Source: Streptomyces litmocidini (lineage in GTDB: Bacteria > Actinomycetota > Actinomycetes > Streptomycetales > Streptomycetaceae). Taken from it: 64,000 nucleotides of DNA. A model generated the notes under the pieces. That model did not search any database. It was not told where the DNA came from and was given only the letters and a program-made list of their open reading frames with translations. The DNA is taken from assembly GCF_014649755.1 (NCBI RefSeq), contig NZ_BMTQ01000002.1, positions 510,761 through 574,760 on the forward strand, written 5' to 3'. The position numbers and the translations under genes are program-made. Below are positions 16,840 to 24,363 of this stretch, piece by piece; position 1 is the stretch's first letter; each line of letters begins with the position of its first letter.

Positions 16840-17184
16840 ATGGGCTGGGTAGCTGACTGGAGTGCGCAGGCGGCCTGCCGCACTACCGATCCGGATGAAC
16901 TTTTCGTGCAGGGAGCGGCGCAGAACAGGGCGAAGGCGGTGTGCACCGGATGCCCGGTGCGGACCGAGTGCCTCGCCGACGCCCTCGACAACCGCGTGGA
17001 GTTCGGCGTGTGGGGCGGCATGACGGAGCGCGAGCGTCGCGCCCTGCTGCGCCGCAGGCCGACCGTCACCTCGTGGCGCCGGCTCCTGGAGACCGCGCGG
17101 ACGGAGTACGAGCGGGGAGCGGGCCTGCTGCCCGTGGCGATCGAGGACGACGCGACGTACGAGGCGTACGCCGCGGTCGGCTGA
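16840..17184 (+). CDS. wblA: WhiB-like iron-sulfur regulator WblA
   Basis: 114 residues from the ATG at 16840 (MGWVADWSAQAACR). WhiB-like proteins bind a [4Fe-4S] cluster and usually act with a sigma factor. WblA controls the aerial-hyphae-to-spore transition and represses antibiotic production in Streptomyces. The four cluster cysteines are Cys13, Cys35, Cys38 and Cys44 (C-x21-C-x2-C-x5-C). 'EFGVWGG' is the WhiB turn at 54-60 and 'RERRALLRRRP' is the basic DNA-contact region. The spacing of 11 nt to GGGAGAGG is long, and the frame is open upstream (a GTG at 16783), but the family length (~112) supports this start. Neighbours (PBP on one side, ArsA-like ATPases on the other) agree with SCO3579. 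Confidence 0.93.
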   Translation: MGWVADWSAQAACRTTDPDELFVQGAAQNRAKAVCTGCPVRTECLADALDNRVEFGVWGGMTERERRALLRRRPTVTSWRRLLETARTEYERGAGLLPVAIEDDATYEAYAAVG

Positions 17185-17208
17185 CCCCGCGACCCGTACG
17201 AGAAGCGG

Positions 17209-17236
17209 GTACGAGTACGGATACGGGTACTCGTAC
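17209..17236. terminator. Bidirectional hairpin between wblA and the ArsA-like operon
   Basis: GTACGAGTAC (17209-17218) and GTACTCGTAC (17227-17236) form a 10-bp stem with an 8-nt loop, between two convergent stop codons only 62 bp apart. Confidence 0.5.
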
Positions 17237-17246
17237 GCGAGACGGC

Positions 17247-18710
17247 TCAGGCCGAGGGCGTCCGCCCCGCAGTGAGCCGGTCACCGATGGCCCGCAGCCC
17301 GGCGAGGTCGTGCACATCGCCGGGCAGGGCGGCCACTTCGGTCACCGCCACCTCCGGGTGGAGCGCGGTGAAGCGGTCGCGCGTGCGCTGCTCACGCGCG
17401 AGCACCCGCATGCGCTCTGCATGCAGGCGCAGAAGTCCTGCGGTGAGATGTCGTACGTCCACGTCTGTTTCCTGTGCCGGTTCGGCTGTGGGGGCAGCCT
17501 CGGGTACGGGATGTGCGGCGGCGGTGGCGAGATCGTTCGGCTCGGGCTCGGTCTCAAGCTCGGGCGTGGTGGCCGGGGAGCCACGCAGTCCAGCCTTCCC
17601 GTCCCCCTGATCCACAATGCGCCCCTCGTCAAGATTTTCCGCGGCGGCCCGCGCCCGCTCGGCCGAGAGCCGTGCGGCCCCGCTGCCGTGGACGCGGTTG
17701 AGGACGAGACCGGCCAGCGGCATCCGTTCGGCGGCCAGCCGCTCCACGAAGTACGCGGCCTCGCGCAGCGCGTCCCGCTCCGGCGTGGCGACCACGAGGA
17801 AGGCCGTGCCCGGGGCCTGGAGCAGTTTGTACGTGGCGTCCGCGCGGGTCCGGAAACCGCCGAACATCGTGTCCATCGCCGCCACAAACGTCTGCACGTC
17901 CTTGAGGAACTGACCCCCCAGCAGCTTCCCCAGGGTCCCCGTCATCATCGACATGCCGACGTTGAGGAACTTCATCCCGGCCCGGCCGCCGACCTTCGCC
18001 GGGGCCATGAGCAGCTTGATGAACTTCCCGTCGAGGAAGGACCCGAGCCGCTTCGGCGCGTCGAGGAAGTCCAGCGCGGACCGGGACGGCGGGGTGTCGA
18101 CGACGATCAGGTCCCACTCGTCGCGGGCCCGGAGCTGCCCCAGCTTCTCCATCGCCATGTACTCCTGCGTACCGGCGAACCCGGCCGACAGGGACTGGTA
18201 GAAGGGGTTCTCCAGGATCGCCCGCGCCCGCTCGGGCTCCGCGTGCGCCTCGACGATCTCGTCGAAGGTCCGCTTCATGTCGAGCATCATGGCGTGCAGT
18301 TCGCCGCCGTCGGACCCCTTGATCCCGTCGACCTTGCGGGGCGTGTTGTCGAGGGAGTCGATGCCCATGGACTGGGCGAGCCGGCGCGCCGGGTCGATGG
18401 TGAGGACCACGACCCGCCGCCCGCGCTCCGCCGCCCGCACGCCGAGGGCCGCCGCCGTGGTCGTCTTGCCGACCCCGCCCGCGCCGCAGCACACGATGAT
18501 CCGGGTCCCCCGGTCGTCGAGGAGCGGATCGAGCTCCAGGAGGGGCGCGCGATCGAGCCCGTCCACGGCGTCCGGTCCGGCCGCACCACCCGCTTCCTCC
18601 GCGGTGTCGGGCCCGGCCGCGGTGTCGGGCCCGACACCTGTTCCTGCGTCAGGCCCGGCTCCGGCGGTGGCCGCTTCGGGGGCCGTCGTGGCGTCCGCCT
18701 TCTTCGTCAC
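17247..18710 (-). CDS. ArsA/Get3-like anion-transporting ATPase, long paralogue
   Basis: 487 residues. A soluble SIMIBI-class ATPase of the ArsA/Get3 superfamily. An Ala/Gly/Asp-rich N-terminal extension (~65 residues) precedes the Walker A loop 'CCGAGGVGKTTTAAALG' (about 74-90). 'VVVLTIDPARRLAQSMGI' is the switch I region and 'WDLIVVDTPPSRSALDFLDAP' is switch II. An acidic, Pro-rich insert (about 385-425) and a helical C-terminus follow. Start GTG 18710 overlaps the stop of the upstream paralogue (GTGA), so the two are co-translated. In eukaryotes Get3 inserts tail-anchored proteins; the role of this actinobacterial pair is not established. Confidence 0.88.
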   Translation of the reverse strand: MTKKADATTAPEAATAGAGPDAGTGVGPDTAAGPDTAEEAGGAAGPDAVDGLDRAPLLELDPLLDDRGTRIIVCCGAGGVGKTTTAAALGVRAAERGRRVVVLTIDPARRLAQSMGIDSLDNTPRKVDGIKGSDGGELHAMMLDMKRTFDEIVEAHAEPERARAILENPFYQSLSAGFAGTQEYMAMEKLGQLRARDEWDLIVVDTPPSRSALDFLDAPKRLGSFLDGKFIKLLMAPAKVGGRAGMKFLNVGMSMMTGTLGKLLGGQFLKDVQTFVAAMDTMFGGFRTRADATYKLLQAPGTAFLVVATPERDALREAAYFVERLAAERMPLAGLVLNRVHGSGAARLSAERARAAAENLDEGRIVDQGDGKAGLRGSPATTPELETEPEPNDLATAAAHPVPEAAPTAEPAQETDVDVRHLTAGLLRLHAERMRVLAREQRTRDRFTALHPEVAVTEVAALPGDVHDLAGLRAIGDRLTAGRTPSA

Positions 18711-19669
18711 GCGCCCACCCCTTGCTTCCGCAGTTCCTTCGCCAGCCGGTAGAGCCCGGCGATGTCCGCCCCGTCCCCGAGGAAGGGCAGTTCGTACGAG
18801 GGGACGCCGACGCCGTCCAGGACGGCGCGCTGCGCCCGTTCCAGCTCGACCCGTCGCGCGTGCCCGGTCGCCTGGTCGAGGAGCGGCTCGACCAGGCGCG
18901 TCCCGCCCGTGACGCCGACGGACGCCAGGGTGCGCGCGATCGCGTCCCGGTGGTCGCCCGAAGCGGCCCGCACCGCCGCCTCGTCGAGCACGTGCGGGCG
19001 GACCATGTTCACCACGACCCGCCCCACCGGCAGGTCGGCGGCCCTCAGCTCCGCGATGCCGTCGGCGGTCTCCTGGACCGGCATCTCCTCCAGGAGCGTC
19101 ACCAGGTGCACCGCCGTCTCGGGGGACTTCAGGACCCGCATGACGGCCTGCGCCTGGTTGTGTATCGGACCGATCCGGGCCAGGCCCGCGACCTCGTCGT
19201 TCACGTTGAGGAAGCGGGTGATGCGGCCGGTGGGCGGCGCGTCCATGACCACGTGGTCATAGGTGGGGCGGCCGTCCTTCTCGCGCCGCCGGACCGCCTC
19301 GCACGCCTTGCCGGTCAGGAGCACGTCCCGGACGCCCGGCGCTATCGTCGTCGCGAAGTCGATCGCGCCGAGCTTCTTCAGGGCCCGCCCCGCACCGCCC
19401 AGTTTGTAGAACATCTGGAGGTAGTCGAGGAGCGCGCGCTCGGCGTCGATCGCCAGCGCGTACACCTCTCCGCCGCCGGGGGCGACGGCGATCTTGCGCT
19501 CCTCGTACGGAAGGGCTTCCGTCTCGAAGAGCTGTGCGATGCCCTGCCTGCCTTCGACCTCGACGAGGAGGGTCCGCTTCCCCTCCGTCGCGAGGGCGAG
19601 GGCGAGGGCGGCGGCGACCGTCGTCTTACCGGTACCGCCCTTGCCGCTGACGACCTGGAGCCTGCTCAC
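18707..19669 (-). CDS. ArsA/Get3-like ATPase, short paralogue
   Basis: 320 residues from the GTG at 19669 (VSRLQVVSGKGGTGKTT). The Walker A motif 'GKGGTGKTTVAAALALAL' begins near residue 9 and includes the deviant signature Lys of this family. 'HVVMDAPPTGRITRFLNV' is the switch II Asp-rich loop and 'GRVVVNMVRP' a nucleotide-binding segment. It is the first gene of a two-gene operon with the longer paralogue, consistent with a heterodimer. No Shine-Dalgarno; TAGGCT ends 7 nt before the GTG, so leaderless translation is expected. It is divergent from the DUF4177 gene, 122 bp between starts. The order matches SCO3577-SCO3578. Confidence 0.88.
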   Translation of the reverse strand: MSRLQVVSGKGGTGKTTVAAALALALATEGKRTLLVEVEGRQGIAQLFETEALPYEERKIAVAPGGGEVYALAIDAERALLDYLQMFYKLGGAGRALKKLGAIDFATTIAPGVRDVLLTGKACEAVRRREKDGRPTYDHVVMDAPPTGRITRFLNVNDEVAGLARIGPIHNQAQAVMRVLKSPETAVHLVTLLEEMPVQETADGIAELRAADLPVGRVVVNMVRPHVLDEAAVRAASGDHRDAIARTLASVGVTGGTRLVEPLLDQATGHARRVELERAQRAVLDGVGVPSYELPFLGDGADIAGLYRLAKELRKQGVGA

Positions 19670-19676
19670 GCTGTCG

Positions 19677-19682
19677 AGCCTA
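19677..19682 (-). promoter_or_regulatory. -10 element TAGGCT for a leaderless ArsA-like operon transcript
   Basis: Minus-strand TAGGCT is followed after 7 nt (CGACAGC) by the GTG at 19669; no ribosome-binding site lies between. Confidence 0.5.
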
Positions 19683-19779
19683 ACCACTGGCGGCCGCGCG
19701 CAATCAGCAGGCCGCCCCGGAGAAGCTCCCTAGGGGGAGCTTCGGGGGCCACCTCGGCGGACGGCCCCGCGGCAGCGGA

Positions 19780-19785
19780 TACAGT
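19780..19785 (+). promoter_or_regulatory. -10 element TACAGT for a leaderless DUF4177/ridA operon transcript
   Basis: TACAGT ends 6 nt (CGGCCC) before the ATG at 19792. No ribosome-binding site is present. Confidence 0.55.
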
Positions 19786-19791
19786 CGGCCC

Positions 19792-19950
19792 ATGACCAAG
19801 TGGGAGTACGTCACGGTGCCGCTTCTGGTGCACGCGACCAAGCAGATTCTGGACACCTGGGGCGAGGACGGCTGGGAGCTCGTCCAGGTCGTGCCCGGGC
19901 CGAACAACCCCGAGCAGCTCGTGGCCTACCTGAAGCGGGCCAAGTCGTGA
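19792..19950 (+). CDS. DUF4177 small protein (52 aa)
   Basis: A short gene reading MTKWEYVTVPLLVHATKQIL, then 'DTWGEDGWELVQVVPG' and 'EQLVAYLKRAKS'. The 'W-E-Y ... LN/WG-x-xGWELV' pattern is that of DUF4177, a small beta-alpha family of unknown function common in actinobacteria. The stop overlaps the GTG of the RidA gene (GTGA), so the two are translated together. It probably starts leaderless (TACAGT 6 nt upstream). Confidence 0.82.
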   Translation: MTKWEYVTVPLLVHATKQILDTWGEDGWELVQVVPGPNNPEQLVAYLKRAKS

Positions 19951-20417
19951 GCGGGGCCGTCGAGGCGCGGATCGCCGAGCTCGGCCTGACCCTGCCCGAG
20001 GTCGTGCCGCCGATCGCCTCCTACCAGCCGGCCGTGCAGTCCGGCGTGTACGTCTACACCTCGGGCCAGCTCCCGATGGTGGCGGGCAAGCTTCCGGTGA
20101 CCGGCAAGGTCGGCGCCGAGGTCACGCCGGAGGAGGCCAAGGAACTCGCCGCCACCTGTGCGCTCAACGCGCTCGCGGCCGTGAAGTCGGTCGCCGGTGA
20201 CCTCGACCGCATCAAGCGCGTCGTGAAGGTCGTCGGCTTCGTCGCCTCCGCCGCCGACTTCACCGGCCAGCCCGCCGTCATCAACGGCGCCAGCGAGCTG
20301 CTCGGCGAGATCCTCGGCGAGAAGGGCGTGCACGCGCGCAGCGCCGTCGGCGTGGCCGTGCTGCCGCTCGACGCGCCGGTCGAGGTCGAGGTCCAGGTCG
20401 AGCTCGTCGAGGCCTGA
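19947..20417 (+). CDS. RidA family protein (enamine/imine deaminase-like)
   Basis: 156 residues from the GTG at 19947. RidA proteins hydrolyse reactive enamine/imine intermediates made by PLP enzymes. Visible features are 'YVYTSGQLPMVAGKLPVTGKVG', 'AKELAATCALNALAAVKSVAGDLDRI', 'RVVKVVGFVASAADFTGQPAVINGAS' and 'GVHARSAVGVAVLPLDAPVEVEVQVE', with the family's active-site Arg in HARSA and a Glu near the end. It belongs to the YjgH/TdcF-like branch that has an N-terminal extension. The GTGA overlap links it to the DUF4177 gene, and a hairpin follows about 85 bp downstream. Confidence 0.9.
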   Translation: MSGAVEARIAELGLTLPEVVPPIASYQPAVQSGVYVYTSGQLPMVAGKLPVTGKVGAEVTPEEAKELAATCALNALAAVKSVAGDLDRIKRVVKVVGFVASAADFTGQPAVINGASELLGEILGEKGVHARSAVGVAVLPLDAPVEVEVQVELVEA

Positions 20418-20501
20418 CCGCCGATCCGGACGACTCGACGAGGGCCCTACGACTCCGTACGTTCGCCCGACTCGCGCGTCCGTGTGACTCCGTACGACAG
20501 G

Positions 20502-20534
20502 GAGCCGGTTTTCCACAGCCCGGGAAACCGGCTC
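20502..20534 (+). terminator. Terminator after the DUF4177-ridA operon
   Basis: GAGCCGGTTTTCC (20502-20514) pairs with GGGAAACCGGCTC (20522-20534) apart from one mismatch, around a 7-nt loop. It also holds TTTTCCACA, a DnaA-box-like 9-mer that I regard as incidental. Confidence 0.6.
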
Positions 20535-20557
20535 TCGTGCATTCCGATGCTTGCGCA

Positions 20558-20563
20558 TAGCAT
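20558..20563 (+). promoter_or_regulatory. -10 element TAGCAT for a leaderless NUDIX/MBL transcript
   Basis: TAGCAT ends 6 nt (CCGGCC) before the ATG at 20570; no ribosome-binding site. Confidence 0.5.
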
Positions 20564-20569
20564 CCGGCC

Positions 20570-21457
20570 ATGTCGAATGGTCAGTCGAAGCAGTCGAACG
20601 GTCAGTGGTACCCGGCGGAATGGCCGGACCGCATCCGGGCCCTCGCCGCCGGTGAGCTCACCCCCGTGACGCCCCGGCGCGCCGCCACGGTCCTGCTCCT
20701 GCGCGATGGGGCCTCCGGGCCCGAGGTCCACATGCTGCGCCGCCGCACCTCGATGGCCTTCGCGGGCGGTGCGTACGCCTACCCCGGCGGCGGCGTCGAC
20801 CCGCGCGACGAGCAGCCGGTGCGCTGGGCGGGCCCGTCCCTGGAGACCTGGGCGGCCCGGCTCGGCCTCGACGATCCGGCGCAGGCCCAGGCCGTGGTCT
20901 GCGCGGCCGTGCGCGAGACCTTCGAGGAGGCGGGCGTGCTGCTCGCCGGAGAGACCACGGACGGCGTCGTCGGCGACACGACCGGCGAGGAGTGGGAGCG
21001 GGACCGGGAGGCGCTCGTCGCCCGGGAGCTGTCCTTCGCCGACTTCCTGGACCGGCGCGGGCTCGTCCTGCGCTCGGACCTGCTGGGCGCCTGGGCCCGC
21101 TGGATCACTCCGGAGTTCGAGCAGCGCCGGTACGACACCTGGTTCTTCGTGGCGGCGCTCCCGGCCGGGCAGCGCACCCGGGACGTGTCGGGGGAGGCGG
21201 ACCGCACGGTCTGGATCCGCCCGGCGGACGCCGCGGCCGGCTACGACCGGGGCGAGCTGACGATGATGCCGCCGACGATCTCGACCCTGCGCACCCTGGA
21301 ACCGTACGGGACGGCCGCCGAGGCGCTGGTGGCGGCGGAGGCGCAGGACATGGCCCCCGTCCTCGCACAGGCGCGCCTGGAGGGCGACGAGCTGGTCCTG
21401 AGCTGGCCGGGGCACGAGGAGTTCACCAAGGTCATCCCCGCGGGGGGTGAGCGATGA
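20570..21457 (+). CDS. NUDIX hydrolase
   Basis: 295 residues. Hydrolyses a nucleoside diphosphate linked to another moiety; substrate unknown. The domain begins with 'RRAATVLLLRD' and 'MLRRRTSMAFAGGAYAYPGGGVD'. The Nudix box is split by an insert: the Gly-rich start is 'YPGGGVDPRDEQP' and the catalytic helix is 'AVRETFEEAGVLLAG' (R-E-x2-E-E-x-G). Long inserts on either side of the helix are typical of NUDT19-like/actinobacterial family members. The ATG is probably leaderless. The gene overlaps the MBL hydrolase gene by 4 nt (ATGA). Confidence 0.88.
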   Translation: MSNGQSKQSNGQWYPAEWPDRIRALAAGELTPVTPRRAATVLLLRDGASGPEVHMLRRRTSMAFAGGAYAYPGGGVDPRDEQPVRWAGPSLETWAARLGLDDPAQAQAVVCAAVRETFEEAGVLLAGETTDGVVGDTTGEEWERDREALVARELSFADFLDRRGLVLRSDLLGAWARWITPEFEQRRYDTWFFVAALPAGQRTRDVSGEADRTVWIRPADAAAGYDRGELTMMPPTISTLRTLEPYGTAAEALVAAEAQDMAPVLAQARLEGDELVLSWPGHEEFTKVIPAGGER

Positions 21458-22284
21458 GCGACGCCGCCGCCCTGCCCGGCCGGCCGCGCGGACTGGTGGC
21501 CTCCGGGCCGGCGACCGACCGCGCCGTGAACGTCCTGGCGCCGAACCCGTCCGCGATGACCCTCGACGGCACCAACACCTGGCTGCTCTCCGAGCCGGGC
21601 TCGGACCTCGCCGTCGTGGTCGACCCGGGGCCGCTCGACGAGGGCCATCTGCGTCATGTGCTCGACACGGCCGAGAAGCTCGGCAAACGGGTCGCGCTGA
21701 CCCTGCTGACCCACGGCCACCCGGACCACGCGGAGGGCGCCGGCCGGTTCGCTGAGCTGACCGGGACGGCCGTGCGGGCCCTCGACCCGGCGCTGCGGCT
21801 GGGCGACGAGGGGCTCGGCGCGGGGGACGTGGTGACGGTCGGCGGCATGGAGCTGCGGGTCGTCCCGACGCCCGGGCACACCTCGGACTCGCTCTCCTTC
21901 CACCTGCCGGCCGACCGGGCGGTGCTGACGGGCGACACGATCCTGGGACGCGGGACGACGATGGTCGCGCACCCGGACGGGCGGCTCGGGGACTACCTGG
22001 ACTCGCTGCGGCGGCTGCGCTCGCTGGCCGTCGACGACGGGGTGCGCACGGTCCTGCCGGGACACGGGCCGGTCCTGGAGGACGCGCAGGGGGCCGTGGA
22101 GTTCTACCTCGCGCACCGGGCGAGCCGGCTCGCCCAGGTGGAGACGGCGGTCGAGGCGGGACACCGGACGGCGGCGGAGGTCGTCGCCCATGTGTACGCG
22201 GACGTGGACCGCTCGCTGTGGCCGGCGGCCGAGCTGTCCGTACGGGCGCAGCTGGAGTACCTGAGGGGCCGCGGCCTGGTCTGA
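21454..22284 (+). CDS. MBL-fold metallohydrolase (LACTB2-like)
   Basis: 276 residues. The metallo-beta-lactamase fold has the zinc motif 'LLTHGHPDHAEG' (HxHxDH), a further ligand in 'VVPTPGHTSDSLSFH', 'VLTGDTILGRG' (Asp) and 'TVLPGHGPVLED' (last His). After about 225 a winged-helix-like C-terminus follows ('RTAAEVVAHVYADVDRSLWP'), as in LACTB2-type RNA/ester hydrolases. Translationally coupled to the NUDIX gene. The true substrate is unknown; the pairing with NUDIX suggests metabolite or nucleotide clean-up. Confidence 0.88.
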   Translation: MSDAAALPGRPRGLVASGPATDRAVNVLAPNPSAMTLDGTNTWLLSEPGSDLAVVVDPGPLDEGHLRHVLDTAEKLGKRVALTLLTHGHPDHAEGAGRFAELTGTAVRALDPALRLGDEGLGAGDVVTVGGMELRVVPTPGHTSDSLSFHLPADRAVLTGDTILGRGTTMVAHPDGRLGDYLDSLRRLRSLAVDDGVRTVLPGHGPVLEDAQGAVEFYLAHRASRLAQVETAVEAGHRTAAEVVAHVYADVDRSLWPAAELSVRAQLEYLRGRGLV

Positions 22285-22319
22285 GGGCGTGCGGCCGGGG
22301 CTGAAGGGGTGCGGCCGCA

Positions 22320-22465
22320 CTCGAGGGACCGCGTCGGGTCCGGTCGACCGCGCCCCGGCCCGGCCCGGTCCACCGGGGCCCGACCGCGCCCCGGCCCGAC
22401 TGCGCCCCGGCCCGACCGCGCCCCGGTCGGCCCCGCCCCGGCCCGGTCCACCGGGGCCCCGGCCC
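22320..22465. repeat. Degenerate GC-rich repeats before the SPFH gene
   Basis: The 266-bp gap 22285-22550 holds many imperfect copies of CGACCGCGCCCCGGCC and of CGGTCCACCGGGGCCC, with no gene. The last 80 bp, less GC-rich, should hold the promoter of the SPFH gene. Confidence 0.6.
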
Positions 22466-22550
22466 GTGGGACGGGACCCGGAACCTTTCGGCTTTCCCCT
22501 GTGTCTTACGCTCCGCTTACATCCGGCCGTAGCTCTCGGGGGGTCCACCC

Positions 22551-23435
22551 GTGTTCGTCATCGCCATCCTGCTGGTCATAGCCGCAGTGGTGCTCTTTCT
22601 CGTCGGTCGCGCCAACGACTCCAAGGGGCTGAAGTTCGGCGCCCTCGGCGCGGTCCTGGCCGGCCTCTTCTCGCTGATCGCGAGCATGACGTACGTGATC
22701 AGCGCGTACGAGGTCGGCGTGCCGGTCGCCTTCGGCAAGGTGGGCTCTCCGATGACCTCGGGCATGCACCTGAAGTCGCCGTTCACGGACGTCACGACCT
22801 TCTCCACCCGCCCGGTCGACCTCAACCTCTCCGACAAGGACGTGGTCGAGGTCCGCTCCTCGCAGGGCGGTGTCATGTACGTCGAGGTGACGGTGAAGTG
22901 GTCCGTCGACCAGGCCAAGTCCGTCGAGCTCTACAAGCTCGCGGGCAGCGAGGACGCCATCCAGCAGCGGCTGGTCTACCCGGACAGCCGGGAGATCATC
23001 CGTAACGTCTTCGCCCACTACACCAGCGAGCAGGGGTACGCCACCGACCGCGAGAAGATCAACGCCGAGATCGGCACCCTGATCAAGGAGCGTCTGGCCC
23101 CGCGCGGCATCGACGTGACCACGGTCAACCTGCGCAACGTGAAGCCCTCGGACGCCCTCCAGGGTCAGATCGACCGCAAGATCCAGCAGCAGCAGGCCAC
23201 CGAGCGGGCCACCGAGGCCGCCCGTACGGCCAAGGCCGAGGCCGACCGGCGCCGCATCGAGGCGGAGGGCATCGCCCGCGCCAACAAGATCCTCAACGAC
23301 TCGCTGACGGACAAGGTCCTGATGAACCAGTGCATCGACGCGTACCGGGAGGTCGCGGCGAAGAACCCGGTCTACGCGGTGCCCTGCGGCGACGGCGGCT
23401 CCGCCCCGGTGATCGTGGACGGCTCGAAGCGCTGA
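22551..23435 (+). CDS. SPFH/Band 7 (prohibitin/stomatin-like) membrane protein
   Basis: 294 residues from a GTG at 22551. Two N-terminal hydrophobic segments (about 2-18 and 30-50) are followed by the SPFH domain ('GVPVAFGKVGSPMTSGMHLK', 'YVEVTVKWSVDQAKSVELY', 'IIRNVFAHYTSEQGYATDREKINAEI', 'LAPRGIDVTTVNLRNVKPSD'). A coiled-coil rich in Glu/Ala/Gln/Arg ('QQQATERATEAARTAKAEADRRRIEAEG') and an 'ANKILNDSLTDKVLMNQCI' tail complete the flotillin-like layout. These proteins build membrane microdomains or scaffold proteases. No NfeD-like partner is beside it. Ends at a strong terminator shared with crp. Confidence 0.9.
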   Translation: MFVIAILLVIAAVVLFLVGRANDSKGLKFGALGAVLAGLFSLIASMTYVISAYEVGVPVAFGKVGSPMTSGMHLKSPFTDVTTFSTRPVDLNLSDKDVVEVRSSQGGVMYVEVTVKWSVDQAKSVELYKLAGSEDAIQQRLVYPDSREIIRNVFAHYTSEQGYATDREKINAEIGTLIKERLAPRGIDVTTVNLRNVKPSDALQGQIDRKIQQQQATERATEAARTAKAEADRRRIEAEGIARANKILNDSLTDKVLMNQCIDAYREVAAKNPVYAVPCGDGGSAPVIVDGSKR

Positions 23436-23448
23436 CCGTCCCGCAGGA

Positions 23449-23494
23449 CGCGGAAGGCCGCCCCGGTCCGACGACCGGGGCGGCCTTCCGCGTG
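23449..23494. terminator. Bidirectional terminator between the SPFH gene and crp
   Basis: Perfect 21-bp stem (23449-23469 with 23474-23494) and a CGAC loop, between convergent stop codons. The outer part reads ACGCGGAAGGCCGCC and pairs with GGCGGCCTTCCGCGT. Confidence 0.93.
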
Positions 23495-23503
23495 CTCGGG
23501 GTA

Positions 23504-24178
23504 CTAGCGCGAGCGCTTCGCGAGGCGCTCCACGTCCAGCAGGATCACGGCGCGGGCCTCCAGGCGCAGCCAGCCGCGCTGGGCGAAGTCGGCGAGCGCC
23601 TTGTTGACCGTCTCGCGGGAGGCGCCGACCAGCTGGGCCAGCTCCTCCTGGGTGAGGTCGTGGACGACGTGGATGCCCTCCTCCGACTGCACGCCGAAGC
23701 GGCGCGACAGGTCGAGGAGCGCGCGGGCGACACGGCCCGGTACGTCGGAGAAGACCAGGTCGGACATCTGGTCGTTGGTCTTGCGCAGTCGGCGGGCGAC
23801 GGCGCGCAGCAGCGCGGTGGCCACCTCGGGCCGGGCGTTCAGCCAGGGCTGGAGGTCGCCGTGGCCCAGGCCGAGCAGCTTGACCTCGGTCAGCGCGGTC
23901 GCCGTGGCGGTGCGCGGGCCCGGGTCGAAGAGGGACAGCTCGCCGATGAGCTCGCCGGGGCCGAGGACGGCCAGCATGTTCTCGCGGCCGTCGGGGGAGG
24001 TGCGGTGCAGCTTCACCTTGCCCTCGGTCACCACGTACAGGCGGTCACCGGGGTCGCCCTCGTGGAAGAGCGCGTCGCCACGGGCGAGCGTCGCCTCACT
24101 CATCGAGGCGCGCAGCTCGGCAGCCTGCTCGTCATCGAGCGCCGCGAAGAGCGGGGCGCGCCGCAGAACGTCGTCCAC
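23504..24178 (-). CDS. crp: Crp/Fnr family transcription regulator Crp
   Basis: 224 residues from the GTG at 24178, preceded by AGGAGAG at good spacing; the length equals that recalled for S. coelicolor Crp (SCO3571). Crp is a global regulator of germination, growth and antibiotic production. The N-terminal cyclic-nucleotide-binding domain includes 'EGDPGDRLYVVTEGKVKLHR' and the phosphate-binding cassette 'GPGELIGELSLFDPGPRTATATA'. A long dimer helix ('LLRAVARRLRKTNDQMSDLV') leads to the winged HTH 'LTQEELAQLVGASRETVNKALADF' (recognition helix ASRETVNKA). Convergent with the SPFH gene, divergent from nth. Confidence 0.95.
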   Translation of the reverse strand: MDDVLRRAPLFAALDDEQAAELRASMSEATLARGDALFHEGDPGDRLYVVTEGKVKLHRTSPDGRENMLAVLGPGELIGELSLFDPGPRTATATALTEVKLLGLGHGDLQPWLNARPEVATALLRAVARRLRKTNDQMSDLVFSDVPGRVARALLDLSRRFGVQSEEGIHVVHDLTQEELAQLVGASRETVNKALADFAQRGWLRLEARAVILLDVERLAKRSR

Positions 24179-24243
24179 GAGTTCTCTCCTACTGTCGACC
24201 TGCTCAAAGGACCTGGGTCCCATGATGCCGGACGCACAAAACA

Positions 24244-24257
24244 GTGCGATCAATCAC
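24244..24257 (-). promoter_or_regulatory. Candidate Crp-binding site in the crp-nth intergenic region
   Basis: The minus strand reads GTGATTGATCGCAC, an imperfect palindrome differing at one position from the pattern GTG-N6-G-N-CAC reported for Streptomyces Crp; the plus strand reads GTGCGATCAATCAC. It lies 66 bp upstream of the crp start, so autoregulation is possible. This is a motif match only. Confidence 0.4.
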
Positions 24258-24351
24258 AACAAGTTTGACGTACCGAGCCGCCCATCCGTACGTCAGGGGC
24301 CCGATTGGGCTCCGATCGGCCGTGCCCGGGGCGGATGTCGGCGGCGGCGCC

Positions 24352-24357
24352 TAGGCT
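24352..24357 (+). promoter_or_regulatory. -10 element TAGGCT for a leaderless nth transcript
   Basis: TAGGCT ends 6 nt (GGTCGG) before the GTG at 24364, with no ribosome-binding site. Confidence 0.55.
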
Positions 24358-24363
24358 GGTCGG

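Noticed and set aside
17247-19669. Arsenite-resistance operon
   Set aside because: The two ArsA-like ATPases lack arsB, arsC or arsD neighbours, and no Cys-rich metalloid site was evident.
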